Shown piece after piece: positions 16,790 to 27,094 of a stretch of DNA of 64,000 bases. The notes beneath the pieces are model-generated. The model was not told where the DNA came from and ran no database searches. It worked only from the letters and a program-made list of their open reading frames with translations. The stretch covers positions 26,363,522-26,427,521 of the forward strand of contig NC_072449.1 of NCBI RefSeq assembly GCF_027596085.1. The letters are read 5' to 3'. Both the position numbers and the translations under genes were made by a program. The DNA comes from Anoplopoma fimbria (lineage: Eukaryota > Chordata > Actinopteri > Perciformes > Anoplopomatidae). Position 1 is the stretch's first letter. Each line of letters opens with the position of its first letter.

Positions 16790-18455
16790 CCTCAGAGCTT
16801 TCTGTGAACCTCAAGTTATGAGAGGTACCTTAAAATCAATCAACAGGACTCTGGTTTTAATTGTTCTACAAGGACATTAACTTTTAGATTTTTTTAATAT
16901 GCGTTTTATTAGAATGTTGATCACTTAAGCATAATACAATTAAAATGTGTTGATTATCTTCACATCATGGAGTACAGAGCTTTTATGGGTTTTTAAAAAC
17001 CAGTGCAGCAGACTGTGCTGTGCTCCCCCTCTCTCTTCCTTCCTGTGAAGCAAGGCAAACATTTGAGAACAGTCTGACCTGTCAGGTAGACAAACTGCTC
17101 ACCACCATCTAAGGTCGGGCCAGGAGTATAAAAGCTTCAACCACATTCAAGTCCCTGAGCAGAGCTACTGTGAAGCATTTATATAAAGGAAAACTAAGGC
17201 GCATGGCCCTTATTTCAACAGCAACACAGATAAAATAAGCGCACACTCACTTCCTATAAGATGAACATCGTGGGTCCACAAAAATGCATTAACCATTAAG
17301 TGTCTACGATATTAGAAATATGTGTTTGAATGTATTAAGCAAACCAGAGGATGGGGATTGCAAAAGCGTTGAAGGCTTGGGGTCACCGCGACCCATCAGC
17401 GTAACATTAAAAGATTAGAAGCCTTGTTTGAAAAGTAGGCCATTACAGCATTTAAAGAACACATCTTGTAAATTTAGTTATGCAAGAATTATGTCAGGCC
17501 ACAGCATGAGAATCCCCTCTGATATAGTCAGACGGATGACGTTGGTCAGAGATATGGCCAAGGCCTGTGTGTGCATCATAGGCACATTCATCAGCAACAT
17601 CCTCACTCAGATGATTCACTTGAATAGTGAAATCACTCTGTTATCCAACCTAGATAACAGAAATATAAATTAGACTAGTATTAAGTCTGTTAGAGGGCCA
17701 AATGTTTTGAGAAAAGTAGAGGATCAAGATACAGAAGATGAATTAGTAAATAGTCTTCACTTTATCAAGGGCTGTTCATGTGAATTTGGTCAACTAAACA
17801 GCAAACAAAAAAAAAACTATTTGATTGAGAACTTAAGAAGCAACTTTAAATAGATGCAAGTGTGCAAAATGGAATATATCTGAAATGAAAAATATATTTT
17901 CTTAAGGACATTATTGAACAGCTCTGTGCCACTTAGATTGGAAAATGTCCCAAAGTGGTCAAACTTAGATAAAACTGCAAAAGCACAACGGAAATGATTT
18001 TGTCCTCTGATTCTTTTTGTTAAACAAAAACCCTGTTCTCATACCTGAAAGTAATAGTAATCACCTATAATAAGAACATACATATTTATACTAATAATGA
18101 AACCATATGATTGGGTCTTGACCCTCAGCAGGGATGGTAAGCATGACTAAGGAATCTTTGGAATAACTATTAGATCAGTGAAAGCATTGTGGTGTCATCT
18201 TTCAAAAGGGCACCAAGTCTCCAATGTTTTTTTTTCTCATTTAGCCTCTGTCGTCATGTTACCTCATTCATGAACAGTAGGGTGGAGACTACAGGCCCTT
18301 GGCATTGTAGTGATCCCCTCTCCTCATTGGCTGGCTATTTCACTATAGGTCTTCTGTAGCTCCATTCATCTGTAGAGGGGCTCTGCATTGATTCTTCCAC
18401 TGGCATCCTTCGGAGGATTGGCTGTGTTGTCTGAATAAGGGGAGAGCTATTGGAA
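16790..18455. other. trpc6-pgr intergenic region
   Basis: No gene was recognised. AT-rich sequence; the 81-codon open frame at 17428 has no known domain. A TATAAAA at about 17129 is an isolated motif with no coding sequence attached. Confidence 0.5.
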
Positions 18456-19042
18456 ATTACATTACATTACAGTCATTTAGCAGACGCTTTTATCCAAAGC
18501 GACTTACAATAAGTGTATTCAACATAGGTATTCAAGAGAACTACTAGTCACCAGAAGTCATAAGTGCATCTCCTTTCTTAAACAAGCATCTTAAAGCATA
18601 AACCAGAGCAAAAGTATAGTGCAGAGGCAAATTACTACGAAAACAATAATTGCAACAGACTAATACGAATATAATAAGTGCTACAAACTACTACGAATAG
18701 GATAAGTGCAGTAAACAAATACGAATACAGTAAGTGCAACAACTAATACGAATGCAATAAATGCTACGAGGAAGACGAGGAAATGCACTTATTGAATTTG
18801 TATTTGTTTACTGCACTTATCCTATTCGTAGTAGTTTGTAGCACTTATTATATTCGGATTAGTCTGTTGCAATTATTGTTTTCGTAGTAATCTGCCTCTG
18901 CACTATACTTTTGCTCTGGTTTATGCTTTAAGATGCTTGTTTAAGAAAGGAGATGCACTTATGACTTCTGGTGACTAGTAGTTCTCTTGAATACCTATGT
19001 TGAATACACTTATTGTAAGTCGCTAAATGACTGTAATGTAAT
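18456..19042. mobile_element. Foldback of two SINE/L2-tail arms
   Basis: The left arm (about 18456-18727) and right arm (about 18795-19042) are nearly identical reverse complements around a short loop. Outer ends carry attacattacagtcatttag, the tail typical of many fish SINE/LINE elements. The right arm lacks about 19 bases (ttggataaaagcgtctgct) of the tail. Inside each arm, a unit of about 28 bases with ctaatacgaat and ataagtgc is repeated in tandem. Confidence 0.85.
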
Positions 19043-19204
19043 GTACTGTAGTTTATATATCCTTTATAGATATAGTGCAAACAAGAGACATAGTAGAAAA
19101 AACAAACAAGTATTTTAAACAAGTAAGTAAGAAAAAAAAACACAATAACTAAGAGAAAAATCTTATAAATACAGAGAGAATAATTATAGTTATGGTATTG
19201 CACC

Positions 19205-19395
19205 CTGAGCCTTCCGCTTAGCACTTATTGTATTCCTATTAGTTTGTTTCTATACTTTTGCTCTGGTTTATGCTTTAAGATGCTTGTTTAAGAAAGGAGA
19301 TGCACTTATGACTTCTGGTGACTAGTAGTTCTCTTGAATACCTATGTTGAATACACTTCCTGTAAGTCGCTTTGGATAAAAGCGTTGCTAATGAC
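19205..19395 (+). mobile_element. Third copy of the foldback arm
   Basis: From acttattgtattcctattag onward the sequence repeats the right arm in the same orientation. It retains gtaagtcgctttggataaaa, a stretch the foldback's right arm has partly lost. It runs straight into the pentanucleotide array. Confidence 0.8.
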
Positions 19396-20082
19396 TGTAA
19401 TGTAATGTAATGTAATGTAATGTAATGTAGTGTACTGTAATGTAATGTAATGTAATGTACTGTAATGTAATGTAATGTAGTGTACTGTAATGTAATGTAA
19501 TGTAGTGTAATGTACTGTAATGTAATGTACTGTAATGTAATGTACTGTAATGTAATGTAATGTACTGTAATGTAATGTAATGTACTGTACTGTAATGTAC
19601 TGTAATGTACTGTAATGTAGTGTACTGTAATGTAATGTACTGTAATGTACTGTAATGTACTGTAATGTAATGTAATGTAATGTAATGTAATGTACTGTAA
19701 TGTACTGTAATGTAATGTACTGTAATGTAATGTAATGTAATGTAATGTAATGTACTGTAATGTAATGTAATGTAGTGTACTGTAATGTAATGTAATGTAA
19801 TGTACTGTAATGTAATGTAATGTAATGTAATGTAATGTAATGTAGTGTACTGTAATGTAATGTAATGTAATGTACTGTAATGTAATGTAATGTAATGTAC
19901 TGTAATGTAGTGTACTGTAATGTAATGTAATGTACTGTACTGTAATGTACTGTAATGTAATGTACTGTAATGTAATGTAATGTAATGTAATGTAATGTAC
20001 TGTAATGTAATGTAATGTACTGTAATGTAATGTAATGTAATGTAATGTACTGTAATGTAATGTAATGTAATGTAATGTAATG
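19395..20082 (+). repeat. TGTAA/TGTAC pentanucleotide array, about 690 bp
   Basis: Roughly 137 tandem 5-base units, mostly TGTAA interspersed with TGTAC and a few TGTAG. The base unit equals the AATGT repeat at the tail of the adjacent SINE-like copy. All six frames lack regular stops, giving long artificial ORFs of Tyr/His/Ile/Thr/Leu; these are not genes. It ends 260 bp before the pgr ATG. Confidence 0.97.
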
Positions 20083-20341
20083 AAATCTGTGAAAGAGGAA
20101 AAAAGAAGAACACCCATACAGCTTTGAAACATGACACCCACAACCTGAACAACTTGTCATTTTTCACATGCCAAGTTTATTTAATCCCTCACATAAACAC
20201 ACAGGGGTGGGGGAGAGAAACACTCTCTGTCTTCCCGTGTGAAAGACAGGGACGTGGTCACAACCTCTGTGGACGGGGAGGAGGACTACAGGAGTCTGAG
20301 CAGCAGGTTATATCTCACACAGCGTCCAGACCAACAGGAGG
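20083..20341 (+). promoter_or_regulatory. pgr: pgr proximal promoter / 5' UTR
   Basis: Unique sequence between the array and the pgr ATG. It has a G-rich patch (ggggtgggggagag) but no TATA box and no full palindromic hormone response element that I could see. The start site cannot be placed from sequence. Confidence 0.45.
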
Positions 20342-21093
20342 ATGAACACCATCAGCACCTCCACGGCCGATTCCACCGACACAAGAGTAAGTGACTACGA
20401 CCCACAGTCTCGGACTTGCATGTCCTCATCCGTGCGTCATTTCGGCACCGTCGACTCTCTGTTCCACGACTTGACTTCCAGCAGCGACGGAGCAGTTTTC
20501 AAAGACTGCAGCTTGCTCGACGCTTCGGCCGCAGGAAAGCAGCTGTACGAGCCCGGAGGAGGATATGTGAAGTGTGACAGTGCACCGTGGGAAGACTTTG
20601 CAAAAGTTCAGAGGACCAACGAAAGTTTGCCATGTGCGAGTTTAAGTTCGTTTAAGTTCATCAAAGACGAGAAGGAGCCTTCTGTGATTATGGACACGCA
20701 CTGTCACACCTTCGATCCATCATCTTCATCATCATCTTCATCGGAGATACTTGCTCTCGACACCTGTTGCGACCCCGATAGGAAGGACGGGGATTCGACG
20801 GGTTTCTCTCCGGCCGGGCCTCGACCCGGGCTGGACGGATCTCCTAACTTCCTGCTGGAGATGAACCAGTCGGAGCAGCTACCTGCGCTCAGCCAGGTGA
20901 GGACAGACTCCAGGTCGGGTCTGATGATGTATAAGAGTGAAGTCCCTCGCTGGCAGACGGCTCCGGCTGAGCCTCAGTACTGGCGTCAGTCCGCAGGGAT
21001 GACCGACGACCTGTTCACCCACGGAGGCTACGAAGGGGTCCAGACCCAGGCCCTGACCCAGAGGAACCAGGCACCTTTCTCCACATTCCCCGG
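20342..21093 (+). CDS. pgr: pgr exon 1, N-terminal domain
   Basis: Codes residues 1-250 from ATG 20342 ([11 protein letters not shown]). Low conservation; contains an eight-Ser run from a TCA/TCT repeat and ends FSTFPG. Donor GTAAAA. The frame runs on through the donor to a stop, as expected. Confidence 0.9.
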
Positions 21094-24000
21094 GTAAAAT
21101 ACTTCATTTTCACTGTTTCATCAACACTGAGTCACCCATCAACTTTGCTTTAATGAGAGTGATGCTTTATATATGGAAAAGAGTTTCCAGATCAAACATA
21201 AATTGATGATCAGGTGATCATAAGTCCAGTTCTGAGTAGCAGAAAGTGGAAATCAACAAACTTTTGTTACAATTATATGATTTACTCCTTAATGTAGTTT
21301 ATTCAATGTACAGTTCATCTTCATTTAAAAGATGTAAGCTTAAATCAATCTAAAATGAAGGTTTAGGATCAAGGTGTTCTGCTATAAGACAGAATGGACC
21401 CACCTGAAGTTTTTGTAGGAATTTAGCATCATAGAAGAGTTAATTAATGTATGTTTATGTATTATTATTTTTCAGTATGCCACCTCAGAGGCTGTGTGTG
21501 ATCTGTGGTGATGAGGCATCTGGTTGCCACTATGGAGTCTTAACCTGCGGGAGCTGCAAAGTCTTTTTTAAGAGAGCAGTTGAAGGTGAGCGAAGAAAGC
21601 CTGCTTCTTGAAATGTCATGTTCTAACTACCAAATCATTTTAAGTGCACGTTCTAAGTTTTTCTTTCTTTAGTTTTTTGTACACACTTTGTTCAACCCAT
21701 AGAGTTTATTATGAAAGGGAATAAACCCATTAGCTACAGCAGACAGTTTAACTGCTTTTTTCCCAGAATGTATTCTATTTCAAGATGTTTTTTAACATCT
21801 GGCCAGGGACAGCTGATCAAACATGCCTGTTTTAATAGCCCTTCCCTTCCCTTTTTTTATTATTTTTATTTTCCTACTCCAACCTATACTGTTGATGCAT
21901 GTGTAGTTTTATTCCCACTGTTATACGTTACCATATAACATTTTACATCCTCTTTAATGTATAAGACTGGAATATAAGGGTGCCTGCAAATGAAAATGTG
22001 TCTCCTATGATTGCTCATTTGTTCTGTTGACCAGTGGGCATCGTTCCCAACAAAATAAACTAAAAGATAAAGAAAAACACTATTATTAATCTGTTATGTC
22101 AGCTATCACAAGTCTACAGTGGATGCTGTATCACACTAAAAGGGAGTTACCACATCAAATGTGCCTGACCTTCTATGGTAGTTGTTAAAGGTCATTAGCA
22201 ACAGTATCACATTGACTAGCGTTCACTCTGTTCTTCATCTTGAACTTCTTTTTCTTGTTATCTCACAATGTGAGATATAGAAGAGCCACTATGTCTCACC
22301 AGGGCCGTGTCACTCTGTCCTCACAGCCTTACTTTTATCTCATTTTCTTCTTCAGATCTCTCCTCAGAGCGCTGCCTCTGTGTGGGTGGAGTGTCCATGT
22401 TAATAGTCAAGAGCCCTTCAACACTTCTCCCACCCCTTTCGTTATGTGCCTCTCCTCCACGATACATATTTGAAAAATCAAGTGCTTGTTAAAAATTGTG
22501 TTTGTTGTCTGTACCCTGTCTTTGCTCAACAGGCCATCACAGCTATCTCTGCGCTGGGCGAAATGACTGCATTGTGGACAAAATTCGGCGAAAGAATTGC
22601 CCCGCGTGTCGCCTCCGAAAGTGCTACCAAGCGGGAATGATGCTCGGAGGTAACCATTTGGTTGGATTGCTTTTTGCCAGTTATGCACCCATATGCAGAA
22701 ATTAAACTGATTGGCTATGTAACATCAAGTCTTAGAGAGAATGTTAAAAAGTGCATGAATCAAAAACACAACAATGATTTTAAATCCTTTTGCAAATTTG
22801 GAATTGACTTGGCATAGATGGAAAAAGCTCTGAGATGTGTTATCAAGCAATCTAACCAAGCCTTGCCCTCATGTCACAGGCAGGAAGCTGAAGCGTTTTG
22901 GGGCCTTGAAATCCTTGGGTTTCACCCCGTCCCTGATGTTCCAGTCCCACTTGGCCATGTCCAGCGACAACCAGGCCTTGACCTCCATGTCAAGCATACC
23001 GGGTATCCGTGAGGTGCAACTCTCCCAACAGATCCTCAACATCCTGGAAAACATCGAACCGGAGACCTTGTACTCCGGTTATGACAGCAGCCAGTCCGAG
23101 GGTCCGCATATTCTGCTCAACAGCCTCAACAGGCTGTGTGAGAAGCAGCTGCTGTGGATCGTCAAGTGGTCAAAGTCCCTGCCAGGTAATGGCTCTCTGC
23201 AGCTCAGGGTCAGCAAAGTTATCGCCATGGTGATCCACCGGCAGTACTCGCCGAAGGTCTCAGCCTTAAACGCCGGCTGAGATAGAAGGCCATACTTATT
23301 GGTTATGAGAGAAGTGGAAAAAAAGCATTTGTTTGTCACAGGAAATGTTCAAATGAAAGAATTTCTAAAAGCTGTAATCGTAAATAAAAAAAATAGTACT
23401 GGTTAAACCCTGGGCTGCACAGATGTTAAGACAGGTTGCATCTACTATGAAATATATGATACATATATACATACATACATACACATATATATATATATAA
23501 AAATGACTTCTAAATGAAAAAATATATATATTTTCTTTCTTAGGGTTTCGTAATCTTCACATCACTGATCAGATGACCCTCATCCAGTACTCGTGGATGA
23601 ACCTGATGGTGTTCTCTCTTGGGTGGCGCTCCTATCAGAACGTCACCAGTGAATATTTATACTTTGCACCTGATCTGATCCTTAGTCAGTAAGTCACCAT
23701 CATCGCACAGGCAATTTGAGTTGGCTTTTCATTTCTGATGATTAGGAGTTACCGTTGTTTATACCCAGAGCAGGGATTTTGGATGAAAAAGAGGCTCTAG
23801 GTTTTTCAGACACATGAAACATTTTGTTTTGTTTTTCCTGTCAGGGAGCAAATGAGGAGATCTCCGATTTACGACCTCTGCCTGGCGATACAGTTCATCC
23901 CCCAGGAGTTTTCAAATCTCCAAGTGACGCGCGAGGAGTTTCTCTGCATGAAAGCCATAATATTACTCAACACAGGTAAAAGCCAGAATCCTTCCTGAAT

Positions 24001-24724
24001 CAGACTCAAGATGACTAATTTTTCACCTTGTGTTGTTTGAAGTAACCGCATACCGCAGGATGTTGCAAACAGAGATGCAAGGCTTTGATGAGTATCTGCT
24101 GTAGCGCTGCACAATAAAGGGAGTGTTTCACAGGGCTGCTGGACCTTGGCAAGATTTATGTAGCAGCTGTTATCAAGTCCTAGTTTTACACCGACTGAAA
24201 AACATTGTTTTTAACTTCCATTGTGTTTGTTGAGCTTTTTCTACATTTAAAAGTGCATAATAAAATAAAATAAACATTTTTAACCTACAAGTGTCTTCTC
24301 TGTTTTAAGTGCCTCTTGAGGGACTCAAAAGTCAGGCAGCATTTGAAGACATGAGACAAAACTACATCCGGGAGCTGACCATGGCCATCCACATGAGGGA
24401 GAAGGGCTTGGTGGCCAGCTCGCAGCGATTCTACCACCTCACTAAACTGATGGACGCCATGCACGATGTACGCTCCCCCCACAGATCCGAGCACAGCAGC
24501 ATTGAATCTCATTTTTAAGCTAACCGCTGCTTTAATGAGTACCAATGTTTTTATTTTTTTCCTGACAGATAGTGAAAAAGGTCAATCTGTTCTGTCTGAG
24601 CACCTATATCCAGGCAGACGCCATGAGAGTGGAGTTTCCAGAGATGATGTCAGAGGTGATTGCCTCCCAGCTTCCCAAAGTCCTGGCGGGCATGGTGAGG
24701 CCCCTGGTGTTCCACACCAAGTGA
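20342..24724 (+). CDS. pgr: pgr, nuclear progestin (progesterone) receptor
   Basis: Eight exons (20342-21093, 21476-21585, 22533-22649, 22880-23185, 23544-23688, 23845-23975, 24310-24467, 24569-24724) join in frame to 624 aa, about the length of other fish Pgr. It is a ligand-activated transcription factor for progestins, controlling oocyte maturation and ovulation in fish. Order: weakly conserved N-terminal domain with a Ser8 run; DNA-binding domain with zinc Cys at 258, 261, 275, 278 and 294, 300, 310, 313; P-box GSCKV of the 3-ketosteroid receptor group; hinge with RKLKRF; ligand-binding domain (about 385-624) with Arg457 equivalent to human Arg766, and the AF-2 helix region ([19 protein letters not shown]). 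No key residue is missing. AR, GR and MR are excluded by the LBD ([14 protein letters not shown] and LVKQ-like PR stretches). Confidence 0.97.
21476..21585 (+). CDS. pgr: pgr exon 2, first zinc finger
   Basis: [17 protein letters not shown] to FFKRAVE. Four zinc-binding Cys and the GSCKV P-box. Acceptor TTTCAG, donor GTGAGC. Confidence 0.97.
22533..22649 (+). CDS. pgr: pgr exon 3, second zinc finger
   Basis: [20 protein letters not shown], then [19 protein letters not shown]. Identical to recalled human PR at most positions. Donor GTAACC. Confidence 0.97.
22880..23185 (+). CDS. pgr: pgr exon 4, hinge and LBD start
   Basis: [14 protein letters not shown] hinge, then [20 protein letters not shown]. 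The Asn of NSLN aligns with human Asn719. Donor GTAATG after the SLP codons. Confidence 0.95.
23544..23688 (+). CDS. pgr: pgr exon 5, LBD
   Basis: [32 protein letters not shown] and [12 protein letters not shown]. Arg457 is the ligand-contact Arg equivalent. Confidence 0.97.
23845..23975 (+). CDS. pgr: pgr exon 6, LBD
   Basis: [20 protein letters not shown], then [14 protein letters not shown]. Donor GTAAAA. Confidence 0.96.
24310..24467 (+). CDS. pgr: pgr exon 7, LBD
   Basis: [20 protein letters not shown] to [13 protein letters not shown]. The acceptor is TTTTAAG, fixed by phase. Donor GTACGC. Confidence 0.96.
24569..24724 (+). CDS. pgr: pgr exon 8, AF-2 helix and stop
   Basis: [20 protein letters not shown], then [20 protein letters not shown], ending VRPLVFHTK. 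Stop TGA 24722-24724. Confidence 0.97.
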   Translation: MVKKVNLFCLSTYIQADAMRVEFPEMMSEVIASQLPKVLAGMVRPLVFHTK

Positions 24725-24943
24725 CGAAGCCAGCGCATACGTCACAAATCTGTGGATACATCTTGTGACGCGATCATTCCCCCTACAATTACAGGATTCC
24801 TTATAGCCTTCAGCTTTGGTAGTCAGTCATCTATACATTTCCAAATTGCCTCTAATGGTCTGTAAAGGAATGAACTTGTTCCTTAAAAAATTGTTTTTCA
24901 GTACAGAGCTATCTTGAAAGTTATACATTTAGAAGAACCAATC

Positions 24944-24949
24944 AATAAA
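24944..24949 (+). promoter_or_regulatory. pgr: pgr poly(A) signal
   Basis: AATAAA, 220 bp after the stop codon. Confidence 0.65.
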
Positions 24950-24969
24950 GCTCCTCTATTTAATTCTGG

Positions 24970-27005
24970 TTTATCTTACCGTTCAAATCTTACAGCTTGT
25001 GTATAAAAGGTACAAACTAGCTAATAAAAGCAGGTTATGAGAACAACTGATATTTTTGTACTGAAGCTGCAAAAAAAAAGAAAAAAAGGGGAAAAAAAGG
25101 AAAAATATTCAGCTTTCTCACCAACATTTTATTTAGGAGACACTGAAACCTGCCACTAATTAAATTCTTAAAGGGTTAGCATCACAGTGACTCACTGGAG
25201 CAACTTCAGGGAGGAGAAACTGGGAAGATATCTTTAAAAATATTTGATTAAAAGCAAACAAAAATGTGTTAGTAGTTCATAAAAAAGAAAGTTCAAATGT
25301 CTTTGAGCTGTACAGACAACACAAATACATGTGACCAATTATATAAATTCCCTGGTGGAGGTAATAGAATCAATCAGTTAAAATACATTTGTATGTCATA
25401 CTAGAAGAGAACTGTATTATCTCTCTGTCTAATCTTAGCTTCTAAAAAAACACAACCGACCAATAGTATGGACACAAAGCTTCAACTATAATTTACCTTC
25501 CAACAGTTATCACACTGACAATACATTCTCACTATTCAGCCTGTTGTACATGTTAAACTTTAGAGTCTCTCGCTTCAGTGAGCACAAGTGAAACTCATTA
25601 AATATGACAAAGAACTTGGACCACAGGTCTAATAAATCACGCTGTTTATTTATGGTCATGTTTATGCACCTCACGACACAGTAGATGATTGCAAGGAAAC
25701 AAGCTTGCCATATAAAAAAAGGATGCCACATGTTACATATCTAGGATATGAATATCACTTCCCTTGCAAATTCAGACTGGAAGGGAGTATTAATCAAGCC
25801 TGAATGCTCAAGGCCGTCTCGGATTCTTAGAAATGTAAATGGGAAAAGAACATCATGATCCTGGAAAGGGCCAGATCTCAAATACCTTCCCCAAAAACAT
25901 TTTCGGCCACCGGAGAAAGTCTTACTTTGTACATTTTTTAAGTTTGCAATAACTGAAGGAAGTATTGTTGATTAGTTTCTTTCTTTTAAGCTTTTTTTCT
26001 GAAATGGTATCACTGAAGTTACCTTTTTTCAATAATCATGTACGTTGACTTCTTTTGAAATGTTGTGACAGTAATATAAAAATTAAATATCAAATGGTAT
26101 CTTTAACATAATATAATCTGAATCATGTCTAGTTATCATTACTAGTACACCAGTGTACCAGTGAGTACAGTACCACAAGAGGCATTCAACCCCACCTCAT
26201 GAAAATAGCATTCATGGCATTATAAAAAAAACAACCCATTTTCTACATAAGGCATATATTTGATGTGATAATTTATAGTAATAAACAGTTAAAAAAGGTA
26301 CATATTTTTGATTAGCAATTACAGAAGAACTCATGAGCGTTAATGTACAGTACAGTACGGTGTAGCTAACCAGAAAGTGCTCTGCAGCAGTGAGCAGGTT
26401 CAGTGGATGAACAATGATCACAGGCCATAAACATGAACGTTAAGGTGCAAACACATTCTGCTTTTTCTATTAGATCCTAATAGATTGGATTAGTATCGCT
26501 ATTTCTAATCACAGTTTGTTTCAATTACAGCTAATAGAGAATGTTAATGAAACGGTAGATTTCCATTGATGAAAGGAATGTGTTCTGTTGATATAATGGG
26601 AAAGTTAAAAGATAATATATTTCTGAGAATAAAACTTGTGAAATTGACTGTGATTGTTTCGTGACTCTGTAGGCTAATAATGGGCTTAAAAACATCAGTG
26701 CAGTCGATGGGTAATATATCTTCATCTAACAATAATGTCATAACTATTTCTTCTTAACTTGTGAATCTCTGCAGATTCCTAAAACATTTCACAATGAAGT
26801 CCTTGCAGATAGGGAGATACATTTTTTTGCGATTTCTAGCTCTGTTAAAGCTAAAGCAATTACTGCCCTGCTTGATATCTGCTCACACTATGCAGAAAAG
26901 TTAATTACCAGCAATAACAGGAACATTTCAACAATCAGCCACATCCTGTATTGTATTGTTTTTCTTCATGGATACCATGAAAAAGATGCATTGTTTACCA
27001 GCTTG
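24970..27005. other. pgr-arhgap42 tail-to-tail region
   Basis: The two genes end toward each other. Part of this AT-rich 2 kb is likely arhgap42 3' UTR on the minus strand; possible AATAAA signals on that strand lie near 25128 and 25645. No protein-coding gene was recognised. Confidence 0.5.
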
Positions 27006-27094
27006 TTAGAGGAAGACGACGTAATTCTCAGGGATTAAACCTGTTTTCCCCTCGTATGTTGCTTGGAGCCAGCCGGGTTCTACAGAGGCATAGA
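27006..27094 (-). CDS. arhgap42: arhgap42 last exon, SH3 second half
   Basis: [20 protein letters not shown], then PENYVVFL and stop TAA (27008-27006). Complete SH3 C-terminus. Confidence 0.96.

Noticed and set aside
17125..17180. TATAAAA-like promoter at 17129
   Set aside because: No coding exon follows, and it is too far from pgr to assign.
19275..20167. Three long minus-strand open frames (259-288 aa) of Tyr/His/Ile/Thr/Leu repeats
   Set aside because: They are translations of the 5-base array in three frames. Period 5 without stop codons produces them automatically.
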